A program made the position numbers and the translations under genes. A stretch of 64,000 bases of DNA from UBA8106 sp964569695 (lineage in GTDB: Bacteria > Acidobacteriota > Vicinamibacteria > Vicinamibacterales > UBA823). The notes under the pieces are model-generated. The model was given only the letters and a program-made list of their open reading frames with translations. It had not been told where the DNA came from and did no database searches. Below, piece by piece: positions 36,475-45,875 of this stretch. Each line of letters opens with the position of its first letter. Within the stretch, counting starts at the first letter, position 1. The stretch covers positions 62,001-126,000 of the forward strand of contig CAZMUA010000006.1 in assembly GCA_964569695.1 (NCBI GenBank), read 5' to 3'.

Positions 36475-38262
36475 TCACTCTTTATCGAAATCAAAGTACT
36501 GCGCTCCAGAGCCAGAAGAAAGATCAGGGCTCGACTCTTCGTCAACCAACTGCGTAGCATAAAGCTTGGCATAGACACTGCCTGGTTGCGACAGTAATTC
36601 TTCGTGTCGTCCCTGTTCTACAATCTTTCCTTCGTCGAGCACTAGAATTTGATCAGCTCGACGAACCGTAGAAAGTCTGTGCGCAATCACGAAGGCTGTT
36701 CTATTTGCGAGCAAGTGTGATAGCGCATCTTGAACGAGTGCCTCGGATTCGCTGTCGAGTGATGAGGTGGCTTCGTCCAAAATAAGAATCGGCGCATCGG
36801 TTAAAACTGCACGTGCGATGGCAAGTCGCTGACGTTGACCACCTGATAATCGTTGACCACGTTCGCCGATTCTTGTTTCATACCCTTGATCTAGCTGGGA
36901 AATAAATTCGTGGGCATGGGCTGCCCTGGCCGCCGCTTCCACCCAGGCCGTAGTCGCATTTGGAACACCGTAACAAATATTCCTCGTGATGGTGTCATCA
37001 AACAGGATTGTCTCTTGGGTGACCATTGCAATTTGCGATCGAAGCGAGGCGATAGTTCCGTCGCGAATGTCGATGCCATCAAAGAGAATGGCGCCATTAC
37101 TCACATCATGAAATCTGGGCAACAGGTGGGCTAACGTTGTTTTTCCAGCTCCACTTAATCCGACGATTGCCACTATTTCGCCTGAACGTACGGTTAAATT
37201 GATGTCCCGCAGGATCCATTTATCAGGATCCGTTTCATATTGAAACCCTACACTCTGAAACGTAATGTTTTCCTGTAATCTGTCCAAAGGTTTTGCATTA
37301 GGACGATTTTGCACTTCTGTCTCAACGTCCATGGTTTCAAAAATTCTTTGAGCCGAAGCTATCGCCTGTTGGATCCCAGCATTTACTCTGCTTAATTTCT
37401 TTACGGGTCCGTACATGAGAATAAGTGCACCAATGAAAGAGGTGAATTCTCCAGAAGTCAAACGGTCTGTTGCGATTTCCCTGCTTCCGTACCATAGAGC
37501 ACCAGCAATGCCAAGTCCTCCTAAAAACTCCATCAAGGGTGGGAGAGCTGCCACTGCTCCTGTTACTTTCATGTTTGTTCGATAGACTTCAGAAGAGGCA
37601 GCCCGAAACTTGTTCTCCTCGAACGCTTCGGCAGCGAAAGCTTTTACGATTCTGTGTCCGGTGAACGCCTCAGCCGTTACATGTGATAAGCGCTCTAATT
37701 CCTCTTGGCTTCTTCTCGTAGTCCGTCGTACACGTTGACCAAGACGAACTAACGGATAAATTACAAGAGGTGCGCCGGTCATGCAGACCAAGGCTAATCG
37801 CACATCGTAATAAAACAGCAAACTCGCATAACCAATTAAGGCAATTGATTCTCGCAGCAGATCTACGAGAGTGACAGAGACCGCTTGCTGCACTTGATGC
37901 ACGTCATTTGTGATCCGTGACATTAACCGCCCAGTTGTTCTTGATGAGAAAAAGCCTACGGACTGGCGCACAATATGACCAAAAAGAGTATTTCGGATGT
38001 CCATCACCACTCGCTGGCCAACTCCTGTCATCATGTAGGTCGACACGTAAGCGCCAACCCCCTTTAGTAAATAGCAGCCAATGAGAGCGAAAATTACTAT
38101 TCCAAATGATTCACCCTTTGGTAATACCTCATCGAATATTGGCTTAATAAGATAGGCTAGCCCGGCAGAGGCCCCACCATAAATCGCCATTGCCAAGACC
38201 GCGCCGGTCATGCGGCTGCGGTAGGGCTTCGCGAACTCAAGCAGTCGTTGAGTAAGATTCAC
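36475..38262 (-). CDS. MsbA-like ABC exporter (permease-ATPase fusion)
   Basis: 595 residues: six membrane segments (about 15-310) then a nucleotide-binding domain with Walker A GLSGAGKTT (about 381-389), signature LSGGQRQRLAIARA, Walker B ILILDEATSSLD and the H-loop IAHRLST. It is the size and layout of lipid A flippases. It ends by overlapping the YicC frame and begins 4 bases into the GT2 gene, so it is coupled in the operon that starts with ugd. It could flip lipid A or a lipid-linked glycan made by the nearby glycosyltransferases. A C-terminal acidic tail (FDFDKE) is extra. Confidence 0.88.
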   Translation of the reverse strand: MNLTQRLLEFAKPYRSRMTGAVLAMAIYGGASAGLAYLIKPIFDEVLPKGESFGIVIFALIGCYLLKGVGAYVSTYMMTGVGQRVVMDIRNTLFGHIVRQSVGFFSSRTTGRLMSRITNDVHQVQQAVSVTLVDLLRESIALIGYASLLFYYDVRLALVCMTGAPLVIYPLVRLGQRVRRTTRRSQEELERLSHVTAEAFTGHRIVKAFAAEAFEENKFRAASSEVYRTNMKVTGAVAALPPLMEFLGGLGIAGALWYGSREIATDRLTSGEFTSFIGALILMYGPVKKLSRVNAGIQQAIASAQRIFETMDVETEVQNRPNAKPLDRLQENITFQSVGFQYETDPDKWILRDINLTVRSGEIVAIVGLSGAGKTTLAHLLPRFHDVSNGAILFDGIDIRDGTIASLRSQIAMVTQETILFDDTITRNICYGVPNATTAWVEAAARAAHAHEFISQLDQGYETRIGERGQRLSGGQRQRLAIARAVLTDAPILILDEATSSLDSESEALVQDALSHLLANRTAFVIAHRLSTVRRADQILVLDEGKIVEQGRHEELLSQPGSVYAKLYATQLVDEESSPDLSSGSGAQYFDFDKE

Positions 38263-38969
38263 TCGATAATCCGATATTTAAGAAGAGTCCACAGCGCTTC
38301 GATTCCAGCCCACCAGCTAATCTTTTTACCTTCATCGTAGCCACGGCCATCGTAGGTAATCGGAATCTCATATACTCGGTAGCCCCGTTTAAGGATCTTA
38401 GCGGTCATCTCGGGTTCGATTTCGAATCCATTTGATTTGAGATTCAATGCGTGCACGACATCAGCACGCATGGCCTTGTAACAAGTCTCCATGTCGCTTA
38501 AGACTGTGTTGTAAAGAATGTTCGTCACAAACGTTAAAAATCTGTTACCCAAATAGTGCCAAAATAAAAAGACTCTTCTGGTGCCAAGAAATCTCGAACC
38601 GTAAACGACATCAGTTCGACCCTCAGCTATGAGTTTAATCAATTGAGGAAATTCCTCTGGGGAATACTCAAGATCTGCATCTTGAATAACAACCACATCA
38701 CCACTAATCTCTTTGAATCCCGACCGAATCGAAAAGCCCTTTCCCATATTGCGATCATTAATTATTAACCTGAATTTATGATCTAGTTGGAGGGCTTCCA
38801 GTCGCTCCTTTGTTCCATCAGTTGAACCATCATCTATTACGATGAGTTCAATTCGAAGTGGGACAGCCAGAACTCGACCAACGATACGTTCTACGGTTTC
38901 ACGTTCATTGAACACGGGCATGACAACCGACAACAGCGGATCAGAGAACGTCGGCCGATCATTCACCAT
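38259..38969 (-). CDS. Family 2 glycosyltransferase, dolichol-phosphate mannosyltransferase type
   Basis: 236 residues from the ATG at 38969, which overlaps the galE stop by one base (TAATG), a sign of translational coupling; the upstream frame to 39014 is inside galE. GT-A motifs: SVVMPVFNERETV, D-GSTD, then QDADLEYSPEE and the YGSRFLG segment of DPM-like enzymes. No membrane segment except a possible helix near 150. It should transfer a sugar from a nucleotide sugar to a polyprenyl phosphate. The 3' end overlaps the start of the ABC exporter. Confidence 0.87.
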   Translation of the reverse strand: MVNDRPTFSDPLLSVVMPVFNERETVERIVGRVLAVPLRIELIVIDDGSTDGTKERLEALQLDHKFRLIINDRNMGKGFSIRSGFKEISGDVVVIQDADLEYSPEEFPQLIKLIAEGRTDVVYGSRFLGTRRVFLFWHYLGNRFLTFVTNILYNTVLSDMETCYKAMRADVVHALNLKSNGFEIEPEMTAKILKRGYRVYEIPITYDGRGYDEGKKISWWAGIEALWTLLKYRIIE

Positions 38970-39964
38970 TATTTTTTTACCGCGGTTCTTTTGCCTGAGC
39001 TTGCCTGATACCACCGCCAGGCAGTTTCGACTATTGAAGTCAACTCGTTAAATCGCGGAGTCCAATTCAACTCACGCTGAGCATCTTCGCTCGACGCAAA
39101 AAGGATCCCTGGATCCCCAGATCTCTTTGCTGACACAACGCAAGGTACTGTTTTATTGGTTACCTGTCGGACAACCTCTACTACTTCTTTTACAGAATAA
39201 GGTCTACCGTTCCCAAGGTTGTAGGCAGTCGAATCACAGCCCTCTTCAAGAGAACGCAAAGCTAATACGTGAGCCGAGGCTAGGTCGGTTACATGTACAT
39301 AGTCCCGTAGGCAGGTGCCATCAGGGGTTTCGTAATCATTACCGAAGATTTCAAGTGGAGGACCACCAGAAGCTGCGTCCAAAGCCCGTGGTATCAGATG
39401 TGTTTCCGGGTCGTGATTCTCTCCAAGCAAACCATCGGGGTCTGCCCCACTAGCATTGAAGTACCGAAGGCAGATGGATTTAAGTCCGTAGGCGCGATCG
39501 TAGTGTCGAAGAGCACGCTCAATTGCCAACTTTGTTTCCCCATAACTGTTAATCGGGTTTTTTGTATGATGTTCCGTAATCGGTGTTTCAACAGGATTAC
39601 CGTAAATAGCTGCGGTAGACGAGAAAACAAGCCTATTAACTGATTCCGAAACCATCGCATCAAGAAGAGCTAGTGTCCCTACCACGTTATTTTGATAGTA
39701 ACTCTTCGGATCAACAACAGAATCCGAAACTGACAAGGAGGCAGCGAACTGCATTACAGCGCTAACGCCATATTTTTTGAACGTGTCCCGAAGGATGTCA
39801 ACATTCAAAATATCAGCTTGAACTAAGGGTTTTCCGAGCGCCGCCTCACGTTTTCCAGCCGATAAATTATCAAAAACGACAACGTTATATCCGGACTCTC
39901 CCAGCAGCTTGGCTGCATGACTTCCAATGTAACCTGCTCCACCGACTACAAGGATCGTTTCCAG
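38969..39964 (-). CDS. galE: UDP-glucose 4-epimerase with probable CTG start
   Basis: From CTG at 39964 the product has 331 residues, the normal GalE length, and contains the full Rossmann motif GGAGYIGSH (about 8-16), the FDNLS turn, Y-x3-K (SYGETK) and a complete C-terminal domain. The first standard start in frame is a TTG at 39808, which would remove the first 52 residues and the whole NAD motif. Between the ugd stop (TGA, 39968-39970) and the motif the only codons are ATC, CTG, GAA, ACG and so on. GGAAGGTGA ends just before ATC-CTG, good spacing for CTG. The frame is identical to that of ugd, so readthrough of the TGA is an alternative. Confidence 0.85.
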   Translation of the reverse strand: METILVVGGAGYIGSHAAKLLGESGYNVVVFDNLSAGKREAALGKPLVQADILNVDILRDTFKKYGVSAVMQFAASLSVSDSVVDPKSYYQNNVVGTLALLDAMVSESVNRLVFSSTAAIYGNPVETPITEHHTKNPINSYGETKLAIERALRHYDRAYGLKSICLRYFNASGADPDGLLGENHDPETHLIPRALDAASGGPPLEIFGNDYETPDGTCLRDYVHVTDLASAHVLALRSLEEGCDSTAYNLGNGRPYSVKEVVEVVRQVTNKTVPCVVSAKRSGDPGILFASSEDAQRELNWTPRFNELTSIVETAWRWYQASSGKRTAVKK

Positions 39965-39967
39965 GAT

Positions 39968-41269
39968 TCACCTTCCAATCGATATGTACTCAAACCCTTG
40001 TGTCCGCATTTGTTCAACGCTGAACAAATTGCGACCGTCAAAAATAATTGGATTTCGCATCAATTTACGCATTCTGTCAAAATCAGGTTCTCGAAACTCA
40101 TTCCACTCCGTTACAACTATAAGGGCGTCGGCATTATCAAGAGCGTGGTATGAGCTTTTTACTATATTGATCTTGTCTCCGAAGATCTTTTTGGCTGATC
40201 TTTCTGCTTCCGGATCGTAGGCAATCACTTCTGCGCCGGATTCAATTAATGCGTTTACTATAACGATTGACGGAGCCTCCCGCATGTCGTCAGTGCGAGG
40301 CTTAAATGACAAGCCCCAAACAGCAAACCTTTTTCCTTTTAGGTGGTTTTCTCCAAATCGATCTCGGATTTTTTTCACCAATCTTAGTTTTTGTTTCTGG
40401 TTCACATGTTCAACTGCTTGAAGAATCTCACTGGAATAGCCTTTAGATTTCGCAAATTCTATTAACGCCTTTATATCCTTTGGAAAGCAACTACCACCGT
40501 ACCCTACGCCAGGAAAAAGAAACGCAGTACCAATTCGATGGTCAGAAGCCATGGCCTGTCGAATGTGTCCAACATCCGCACCAAATAATTCGCAAATGTT
40601 AGCAACTTCGTTCATAAATGAAATACGGGTTGCCAACATTGCATTTGCAGCGTACTTAGCCAGCTCCGCACTAACACAATCCATCACCATAATGGGCGCG
40701 CCAGTACGTGTAAGCGGACCATAAAGTTCTTTCATTGTTTCGACGGCCCGGGAGTCCTCAGCGCCAATAACGACCCGATTTGGTTTCATGAAGTCATCAA
40801 TTGCAGCACCTTGTTTCAGAAATTCTGGGTTACTGACAACACTAAAAGGGTGGGTAGTTTCTTCCTGAATTATCTTCCGGACCCGTTCGGCTGTACCTAC
40901 GGGAACAGTGCTTTTGTTAACGATTACCTTGTACCCATTCATGACCCTACCAATCTCTCGAGCAACGGCGATCACATGCTTTAGGTCGGCTGCTCCGTCA
41001 TCACCGGTAGGTGTTCCAACGGCTATAAAAATGATCTCTGAATCTTTGACCACATTTTCGAGCTGATCAGTAAACGCAAGTCGTTTTTCGACGCAATTCC
41101 GGCGAACAAGTTCCTCTAGTCCGGGTTCGTAAATTGGAATTTTTCCTTCTTTTAGGTTGTCAATCTTCGCCCTGTCAACATCCACACATGACACCTGATT
41201 GCCGTTTTCCGCAAGGCATGCACCTACCACCAGACCAACGTAGCCTGTTCCCACTACAACAATTCGCAT
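39968..41269 (-). CDS. ugd: UDP-glucose 6-dehydrogenase
   Basis: 433 residues. Oxidises UDP-glucose to UDP-glucuronate. NAD motif VVGTGYVGL at 5-13; catalytic cysteine in GVGYGGSCFPKD (about 254-265); C-terminal UDP-binding domain with SFKPRTDDMREAPS (shown from about 316). It is the first gene of the minus-strand operon. Its product feeds UDP-xylose synthase encoded in the opposite-strand cluster. Its stop codon TGA is followed in the same frame by galE. Confidence 0.95.
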   Translation of the reverse strand: MRIVVVGTGYVGLVVGACLAENGNQVSCVDVDRAKIDNLKEGKIPIYEPGLEELVRRNCVEKRLAFTDQLENVVKDSEIIFIAVGTPTGDDGAADLKHVIAVAREIGRVMNGYKVIVNKSTVPVGTAERVRKIIQEETTHPFSVVSNPEFLKQGAAIDDFMKPNRVVIGAEDSRAVETMKELYGPLTRTGAPIMVMDCVSAELAKYAANAMLATRISFMNEVANICELFGADVGHIRQAMASDHRIGTAFLFPGVGYGGSCFPKDIKALIEFAKSKGYSSEILQAVEHVNQKQKLRLVKKIRDRFGENHLKGKRFAVWGLSFKPRTDDMREAPSIVIVNALIESGAEVIAYDPEAERSAKKIFGDKINIVKSSYHALDNADALIVVTEWNEFREPDFDRMRKLMRNPIIFDGRNLFSVEQMRTQGFEYISIGR

Positions 41270-41350
41270 GTCGAAACCTCAGGTGTTTTGCCAGGGACCG
41301 GTCAATAGCCTCAGAAGCCAGCTAAGTCCAATATTTTGTACTAGTTAGAC

Positions 41351-41378
41351 GCTATCATTTAAAACAAACTCCTGTCAA
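41351..41378 (-). promoter_or_regulatory. Possible promoter of the ugd operon
   Basis: Minus strand TTGACA (41373-41378), 16 bases, then GATAGC (41351-41356). The -35 box is perfect, the -10 box poor (3 of 6). The leader to the ugd ATG would be about 75 bases. It lies in the 261-base divergent gap between ugd and the glycosyltransferase cluster. Confidence 0.4.
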
Positions 41379-41476
41379 GATCTTGATTATTAAGGATTTG
41401 TCAGTTTTAAAGATCAAGGAACCGCAACCTCTGTTACCATCCTTTTCAAGTTCTTTCTTGTCTTAATAACGAGCAC

Positions 41477-41507
41477 TTGTCTAGAAGCTTCACCTCGAAA
41501 ATAGAAT
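41477..41507 (+). promoter_or_regulatory. Weak candidate promoter of the glycosyltransferase cluster
   Basis: TTGTCT (41477-41482), 19-base spacer, TAGAAT (41502-41507). The -10 box matches 5 of 6, but the spacer is long and the leader to the GTG at 41531 would be under 20 bases. Offered only as the best candidate in the gap. Confidence 0.25.
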
Positions 41508-41530
41508 AAATTCCGGAAATAGACTGCACT

Positions 41531-42652
41531 GTGAGAATTCTCATCGACTACCGCCCAGCCCTTCGCGAACCTAGCGGAGTCGGAGAAACAGTTTTTCAGC
41601 TTTCAAAAGCGCTTGGAAGCCTGACTGAAGAAAATTCACAAATAGAACTGACATTATTCTCGAGCTCAGCAAGAGATCGACTGGATTCTGCAAGTTTGCT
41701 CACACCTGCTCAGATAATCGATCGCAGAATTCCAGTAAGGTTGCTAAATTATTTATGGCATCGTTGGGAATGGCCTCGGATTGAAACGATAACGGGCTCA
41801 ACTTATGACGTCGCACATTCCACAAACCCGCTATTGATTCCTAGTGCCCACGCCGCTCGGGTTGTAACGATTAACGACCTCTATTTCCTCAAACACCCCG
41901 AAAACACTTTAGGCGAGATTCGGCGAGATTACGCGGCACTCGTCCGAGACCACGCCTCGAGAGCTGACTGTATTCTTGTCCCCTCTGAATATACGCGACA
42001 GCAAGTTATGAGATTCCTTGAGATCAACGAGGATCATCTAGCTGTGTGCCCTTTGGGGACTACTCCTTCACTACCACGGACAGAACAGCCAAAAAAGGGC
42101 CCCATTCTTTTTATTGGTACTCTTGAAGCGAGAAAAAATATCGACGGCCTCTTGGATGCTTACACGTTGCTGTTAAACAGACTCGAGGATGCGCCTGACT
42201 TGATACTTGCCGGGCGACCGACCTCCTATGCAGATAAATGGGCTTCGCGACTTTTGGAAACACCCCTGCTGGGTCGAGTTCGACAAACGGGCTACGTGAA
42301 CTCTAAGACTCGAGAGAATCTACTAAAACAAGCCCAAATGCTTGTGCTTCCATCCTTTGACGAAGGCTTTGGTTTACCACTTCTTGAGGCCATGTCCGCC
42401 GGAGTTCCAATTGTTGCATCAAATCGAGGTGCTATTCCAGAGATCCTGGGAGATGCCGGTCTCATGGTTGACCCTACGGAACCGCAAGCTCTTTCTAGCG
42501 CGATCCAGAAGACTCTTATGGATTCAGAACATGTCAGAAACGCTGTTACTCGAGGCCTTCAACGAGCTTCCCATTACAGTTGGAAGCGTTCAGCTAGAAT
42601 TCTTCGAGATACTTACGCGAGGGCCATTGAAAATCGTCGACTTAGCCTATAA
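41531..42652 (+). CDS. Family 4 glycosyltransferase
   Basis: 373 residues, GTG start. GT-B fold of the GT4 family: N-terminal MRILIDYRPALREPSGVGE glycine-rich loop, then the C-terminal donor domain with LFIGTLEARKNIDGLLDA (shown from about 192) and the E-x7-E motif PSFDEGFGLPLLEAM. Soluble, membrane-associated at most. First gene of the plus-strand exopolysaccharide cluster; donor and acceptor sugars unknown. Confidence 0.9.
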   Translation: MRILIDYRPALREPSGVGETVFQLSKALGSLTEENSQIELTLFSSSARDRLDSASLLTPAQIIDRRIPVRLLNYLWHRWEWPRIETITGSTYDVAHSTNPLLIPSAHAARVVTINDLYFLKHPENTLGEIRRDYAALVRDHASRADCILVPSEYTRQQVMRFLEINEDHLAVCPLGTTPSLPRTEQPKKGPILFIGTLEARKNIDGLLDAYTLLLNRLEDAPDLILAGRPTSYADKWASRLLETPLLGRVRQTGYVNSKTRENLLKQAQMLVLPSFDEGFGLPLLEAMSAGVPIVASNRGAIPEILGDAGLMVDPTEPQALSSAIQKTLMDSEHVRNAVTRGLQRASHYSWKRSARILRDTYARAIENRRLSL

Positions 42653-42691
42653 CTTATTTCGTGACGTGAAGTTTAAAAAAGGTGTTCTGAC

Positions 42692-43807
42692 ATGCGCATA
42701 GGCATTGACGCCCGAGAGTTGTTTGGCAAGACAACCGGCGTCGGCCGTTATCTGACTCACTTGTTGATTGAATGGGCAGATAAATGCAGAGTCGGCTACA
42801 CCTTTATCTTGTACTCACCAGCTTCAGAAGACCAGGCTATCGATTTATTTAAAAGGTTAAAACTGACCGACAACCTAGCCTTTAAACACTGTAGCTTAAA
42901 AGGCAGACAGGGAACATTGTGGGAACAGAGTCAATTATGCCAAGCAGCCAATTCCGACAATCTCGATGTTTTCTTTGCACCTAACTACTCTGCGCCTCTT
43001 TTGCTTCAAATTCCGTTTGTCTTGGCTCTACATGATGTCTCTTATTTCTCCAGACCAGACTGGTTCAACTGGAGAGAAGGTATCCGAAGACGACTACTTG
43101 CTGCCAAGTCAGCCAAACTTGCGCATACAGTTTTAACCCTATCTCAATTCTCTCGGGACGAAATCCTCAATCATTTAAACATTAATAGGGATCGAATCAA
43201 GATTACGCCTCTTGGTGTTTCAGGGGCGACAGCCAAAAATGTCGATTCAGAAAATTCACACTTGGTACTCTTTGCAGGGTCCTGCTTCACTCGGCGGCGA
43301 ATTCCAGACCTTATTCGGGCTTTCGCGATTGTTCAAACCAAGGAATCACGCGCCAGATTGTCTATTGTGGGAGACAATCGGACTTACCCGCATCTCAACT
43401 TGGAAGGGCTTGTTGATTCCACTGGAATAACAAATTATGTCTCAATTAAATCTTGGATTAGCGATCAGGACTTAGCCGAACTCTACCGCACGGCCAAAGT
43501 GTTTGTCTTTTTATCGGAGTACGAAGGTTTCGGACTGCCCCCCCTCGAAGCATTGGCGTTTGATGTGCCCAGTGTAATGCTTGACACTAAGATTGCACGA
43601 GAGGTCATGGGAGAAGCTGCATCCTTCGTACCAGTTAACGACATCCATTCAACCGCTAACGCACTAGCTGAACTATTATGCGACTCGCCAAAACGCAGGG
43701 ATATTCTAAAAATAGCACCTCAAATTCTAGCGAGACACACTTGGACTGACACTGCAATGCAAACCATGCGAGCCGTAGAACAGGCAGCGACTGATCGATA
43801 TGACTGA
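42692..43807 (+). CDS. Family 4 glycosyltransferase
   Basis: 371 residues. Same GT-B/GT4 layout: RIGIDARELFGKTTGVGRYL at the start, a donor domain beginning LVLFAGSCFTRRRIPDLIRAF, and the E-x7-E motif LSEYEGFGLPPLEAL. It differs from the first copy in lacking the KN after the R-R loop. It follows after 39 bases and overlaps the next gene by 8 bases. AAGG lies upstream of the ATG, somewhat far. Confidence 0.9.
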   Translation: MRIGIDARELFGKTTGVGRYLTHLLIEWADKCRVGYTFILYSPASEDQAIDLFKRLKLTDNLAFKHCSLKGRQGTLWEQSQLCQAANSDNLDVFFAPNYSAPLLLQIPFVLALHDVSYFSRPDWFNWREGIRRRLLAAKSAKLAHTVLTLSQFSRDEILNHLNINRDRIKITPLGVSGATAKNVDSENSHLVLFAGSCFTRRRIPDLIRAFAIVQTKESRARLSIVGDNRTYPHLNLEGLVDSTGITNYVSIKSWISDQDLAELYRTAKVFVFLSEYEGFGLPPLEALAFDVPSVMLDTKIAREVMGEAASFVPVNDIHSTANALAELLCDSPKRRDILKIAPQILARHTWTDTAMQTMRAVEQAATDRYD

Positions 43808-44618
43808 AATCTCGATTGTTATAGTCAGCTATAACACCTGCGTTGCAGTAGAAGGTTGCATAGAATCCTTACGAGACCAAGAGACGGTTTATAAACAAAA
43901 TATTATCTTGGTCGACAATGCATCAAATGATGGAACGGTCGAGAGAATTCGCTCGCGCTGGTCAGATATTTCCATTGTAGCCTTAGATACAAACCTTGGC
44001 TTTGCTCGAGCATGCAACTTAGGAATCCTCCACAGTTCGTCTGAATTCGTGCTTCTTCTTAATAGCGACACCTTGGTACACGCAGGTGCGATTGACACCT
44101 TGTTAAATATAATCCTTCAAGATAAACGAGTAGCGGTCGTGGCCCCCCGTCTTGTTGACCTAAATGGAGTAACGGAGTATTCCTTTGGTTCAGGAGTGAC
44201 ACCTCTCACCGAACTACTTCGATTATCTGTGCAGTGGTGCGTGGCTAGAAATATACGACTCGCCTTGAAATTGGTTCGGTTGCGAGCTGCTCGCCCTAGA
44301 TTTACAGCCTGGGTCAGTGGTGCATGTTTACTTGTTAGAAGAAATGTTGCTGTAGACGTTGGACTGCTTGACGAGCGATACTTCATGTACTTTGAAGATA
44401 TTGATTTCTGTTCAAGTATTCGAAAGCTTGGGCACCGGGTATTGTTTAGTCCGGACGTTGAAATCGTACATGCAAGAGGACTATCGGCGAAAAACACTCC
44501 AAAGGCAACTCAACTTGAGTATCAAAAAAGTCACCTTGCATTTTACGAAAAACATTTGCCACTATGGGTTCCAATTCTAAGGGCGTACTTACGTTTTAGG
44601 CCGGATAGACCTTTGTAA
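43800..44618 (+). CDS. Family 2 glycosyltransferase (rhamnosyltransferase-like)
   Basis: 272 residues of the GT-A fold. Visible: SIVIVSYNT at the start, the VDNASNDGT loop, NLGFARACNLGI, the metal-binding LLLNSDT, and a later GLLDERYFMYFEDIDFC acceptor motif of the WbbL/rhamnosyltransferase-type members. Start overlaps the end of the preceding GT4 gene by 8 bases. A 110-base gap follows. Confidence 0.9.
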   Translation: MTEISIVIVSYNTCVAVEGCIESLRDQETVYKQNIILVDNASNDGTVERIRSRWSDISIVALDTNLGFARACNLGILHSSSEFVLLLNSDTLVHAGAIDTLLNIILQDKRVAVVAPRLVDLNGVTEYSFGSGVTPLTELLRLSVQWCVARNIRLALKLVRLRAARPRFTAWVSGACLLVRRNVAVDVGLLDERYFMYFEDIDFCSSIRKLGHRVLFSPDVEIVHARGLSAKNTPKATQLEYQKSHLAFYEKHLPLWVPILRAYLRFRPDRPL

Positions 44619-44728
44619 CATGAAGCCTCACGAGGCGGATCAGCCATCTTCTGCTACACTTACACCATTAGCTGTAACACTATTTCAGATCAGGTTGTGT
44701 ATAAATTTTCCGCTAGAGACAGCCCAAG

Positions 44729-45841
44729 GTGCGAATTAGCATTGATCTTCGAAAACTTCACGATTACGGCATAGGAACATACATCCGCAACCTAGTCATC
44801 AATCTCGCAAGGATTGATCAACACACAGATTACGTTTTACTGTGTCGACCTCAAGATGCCAATTTTGCTGAGGGCTTGGGTGAGAATTTTAGGTATCTTT
44901 CCCAAACAGATCCGTTGTACTCGATCGGCGAGCAACTCCGTATACCAACCCAACTGCGGCGAGCCAATATTGATGTTTTTCATGCGCCCCATTACACGCT
45001 TCCTTTTACGACTCCATGCAATTCCGTTGTTACAATTCACGACTGCATTCATTTATTGTTCCCACAATATTTGCCAAATAAAATCGCACATATCTATGCG
45101 CGTGCGGCGCTTTGGATAGCTGCGAATAAATCGAGTCGAATTCTTACTGTTTCGGAAGCTTCAAAAAATGACATCTTGAGGTTTTTTAATATAGATCCCC
45201 AAAAGATAACAGTGATTCCGAACGGGATTGATCGGCAATTCACGGTCAAACCATCATCTGAAGAAATCGCCATAGTACAAGAACGATACCAACTAAAGAG
45301 CCCATTCTTGCTGTATGTTGGTAATGTCAAACCCCATAAGAATCTGGAACGCCTGATTGATGCCTTTTTCCAACTAAGAAAGGATGGCCTAAAAACTCTA
45401 ACGCTGTTGATCATAGGAGACGAAATAAGCAAATACACGACATTAAGAAGGACAGTGCATCGCTATCAATTACATAAGCACGTTCGGTTTTTAGGATTTG
45501 TACCGTCCGACACTCTTTCAATTTTATACAGACTTGCAGATGCATTTGTTTTTCCATCACTGTACGAAGGTTTCGGCCTACCTCCTCTTGAAGCCATGGC
45601 TTCTGGTGCTCCAGTCGTTACCTCTAACGTATCGTCTCTTCCTGAAGTGGTTGGAAATGCAGCGAGACTCGTGGATCCATACGATGTGGATTCCATTAGC
45701 GAGGGAATCCAAACAGTCTTGAAAGACCAAGTGTACCGCGAGAAGCTAATCGAAAATGGTATCGAACGAGCAAAGTTTTATTCGTGGGAGAGGTCGGCTG
45801 TTAAGGTTAAGCAGATATATGACGAACTAGCCAACTCCTAG
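44729..45841 (+). CDS. Family 4 glycosyltransferase
   Basis: 370 residues, GTG start preceded by a weak AAGG. GT4 motifs: RISIDLRKLHDYGIGTYI, FHAPHYTLPF, TVSEASKNDI, then the donor domain YVGNVKPHKNLERLIDAF and E-x7-E in PSLYEGFGLPPLEAM. This resembles the mannosyltransferase-like WbaZ/RfaG-type branch. The gap before it (44619-44728) has a TATAAA box near 44700 without a clear -35 box. Confidence 0.9.
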   Translation: MRISIDLRKLHDYGIGTYIRNLVINLARIDQHTDYVLLCRPQDANFAEGLGENFRYLSQTDPLYSIGEQLRIPTQLRRANIDVFHAPHYTLPFTTPCNSVVTIHDCIHLLFPQYLPNKIAHIYARAALWIAANKSSRILTVSEASKNDILRFFNIDPQKITVIPNGIDRQFTVKPSSEEIAIVQERYQLKSPFLLYVGNVKPHKNLERLIDAFFQLRKDGLKTLTLLIIGDEISKYTTLRRTVHRYQLHKHVRFLGFVPSDTLSILYRLADAFVFPSLYEGFGLPPLEAMASGAPVVTSNVSSLPEVVGNAARLVDPYDVDSISEGIQTVLKDQVYREKLIENGIERAKFYSWERSAVKVKQIYDELANS

Positions 45842-45875
45842 CAACTCGTGAACTCTAGACAGCTCACGGAAACAG

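Noticed and set aside
38969..39970. A frameshift or pseudogene in galE
   Set aside because: The reading frame from 39967 to the stop at 38969 is unbroken and all catalytic motifs are present; only the start codon is unusual.
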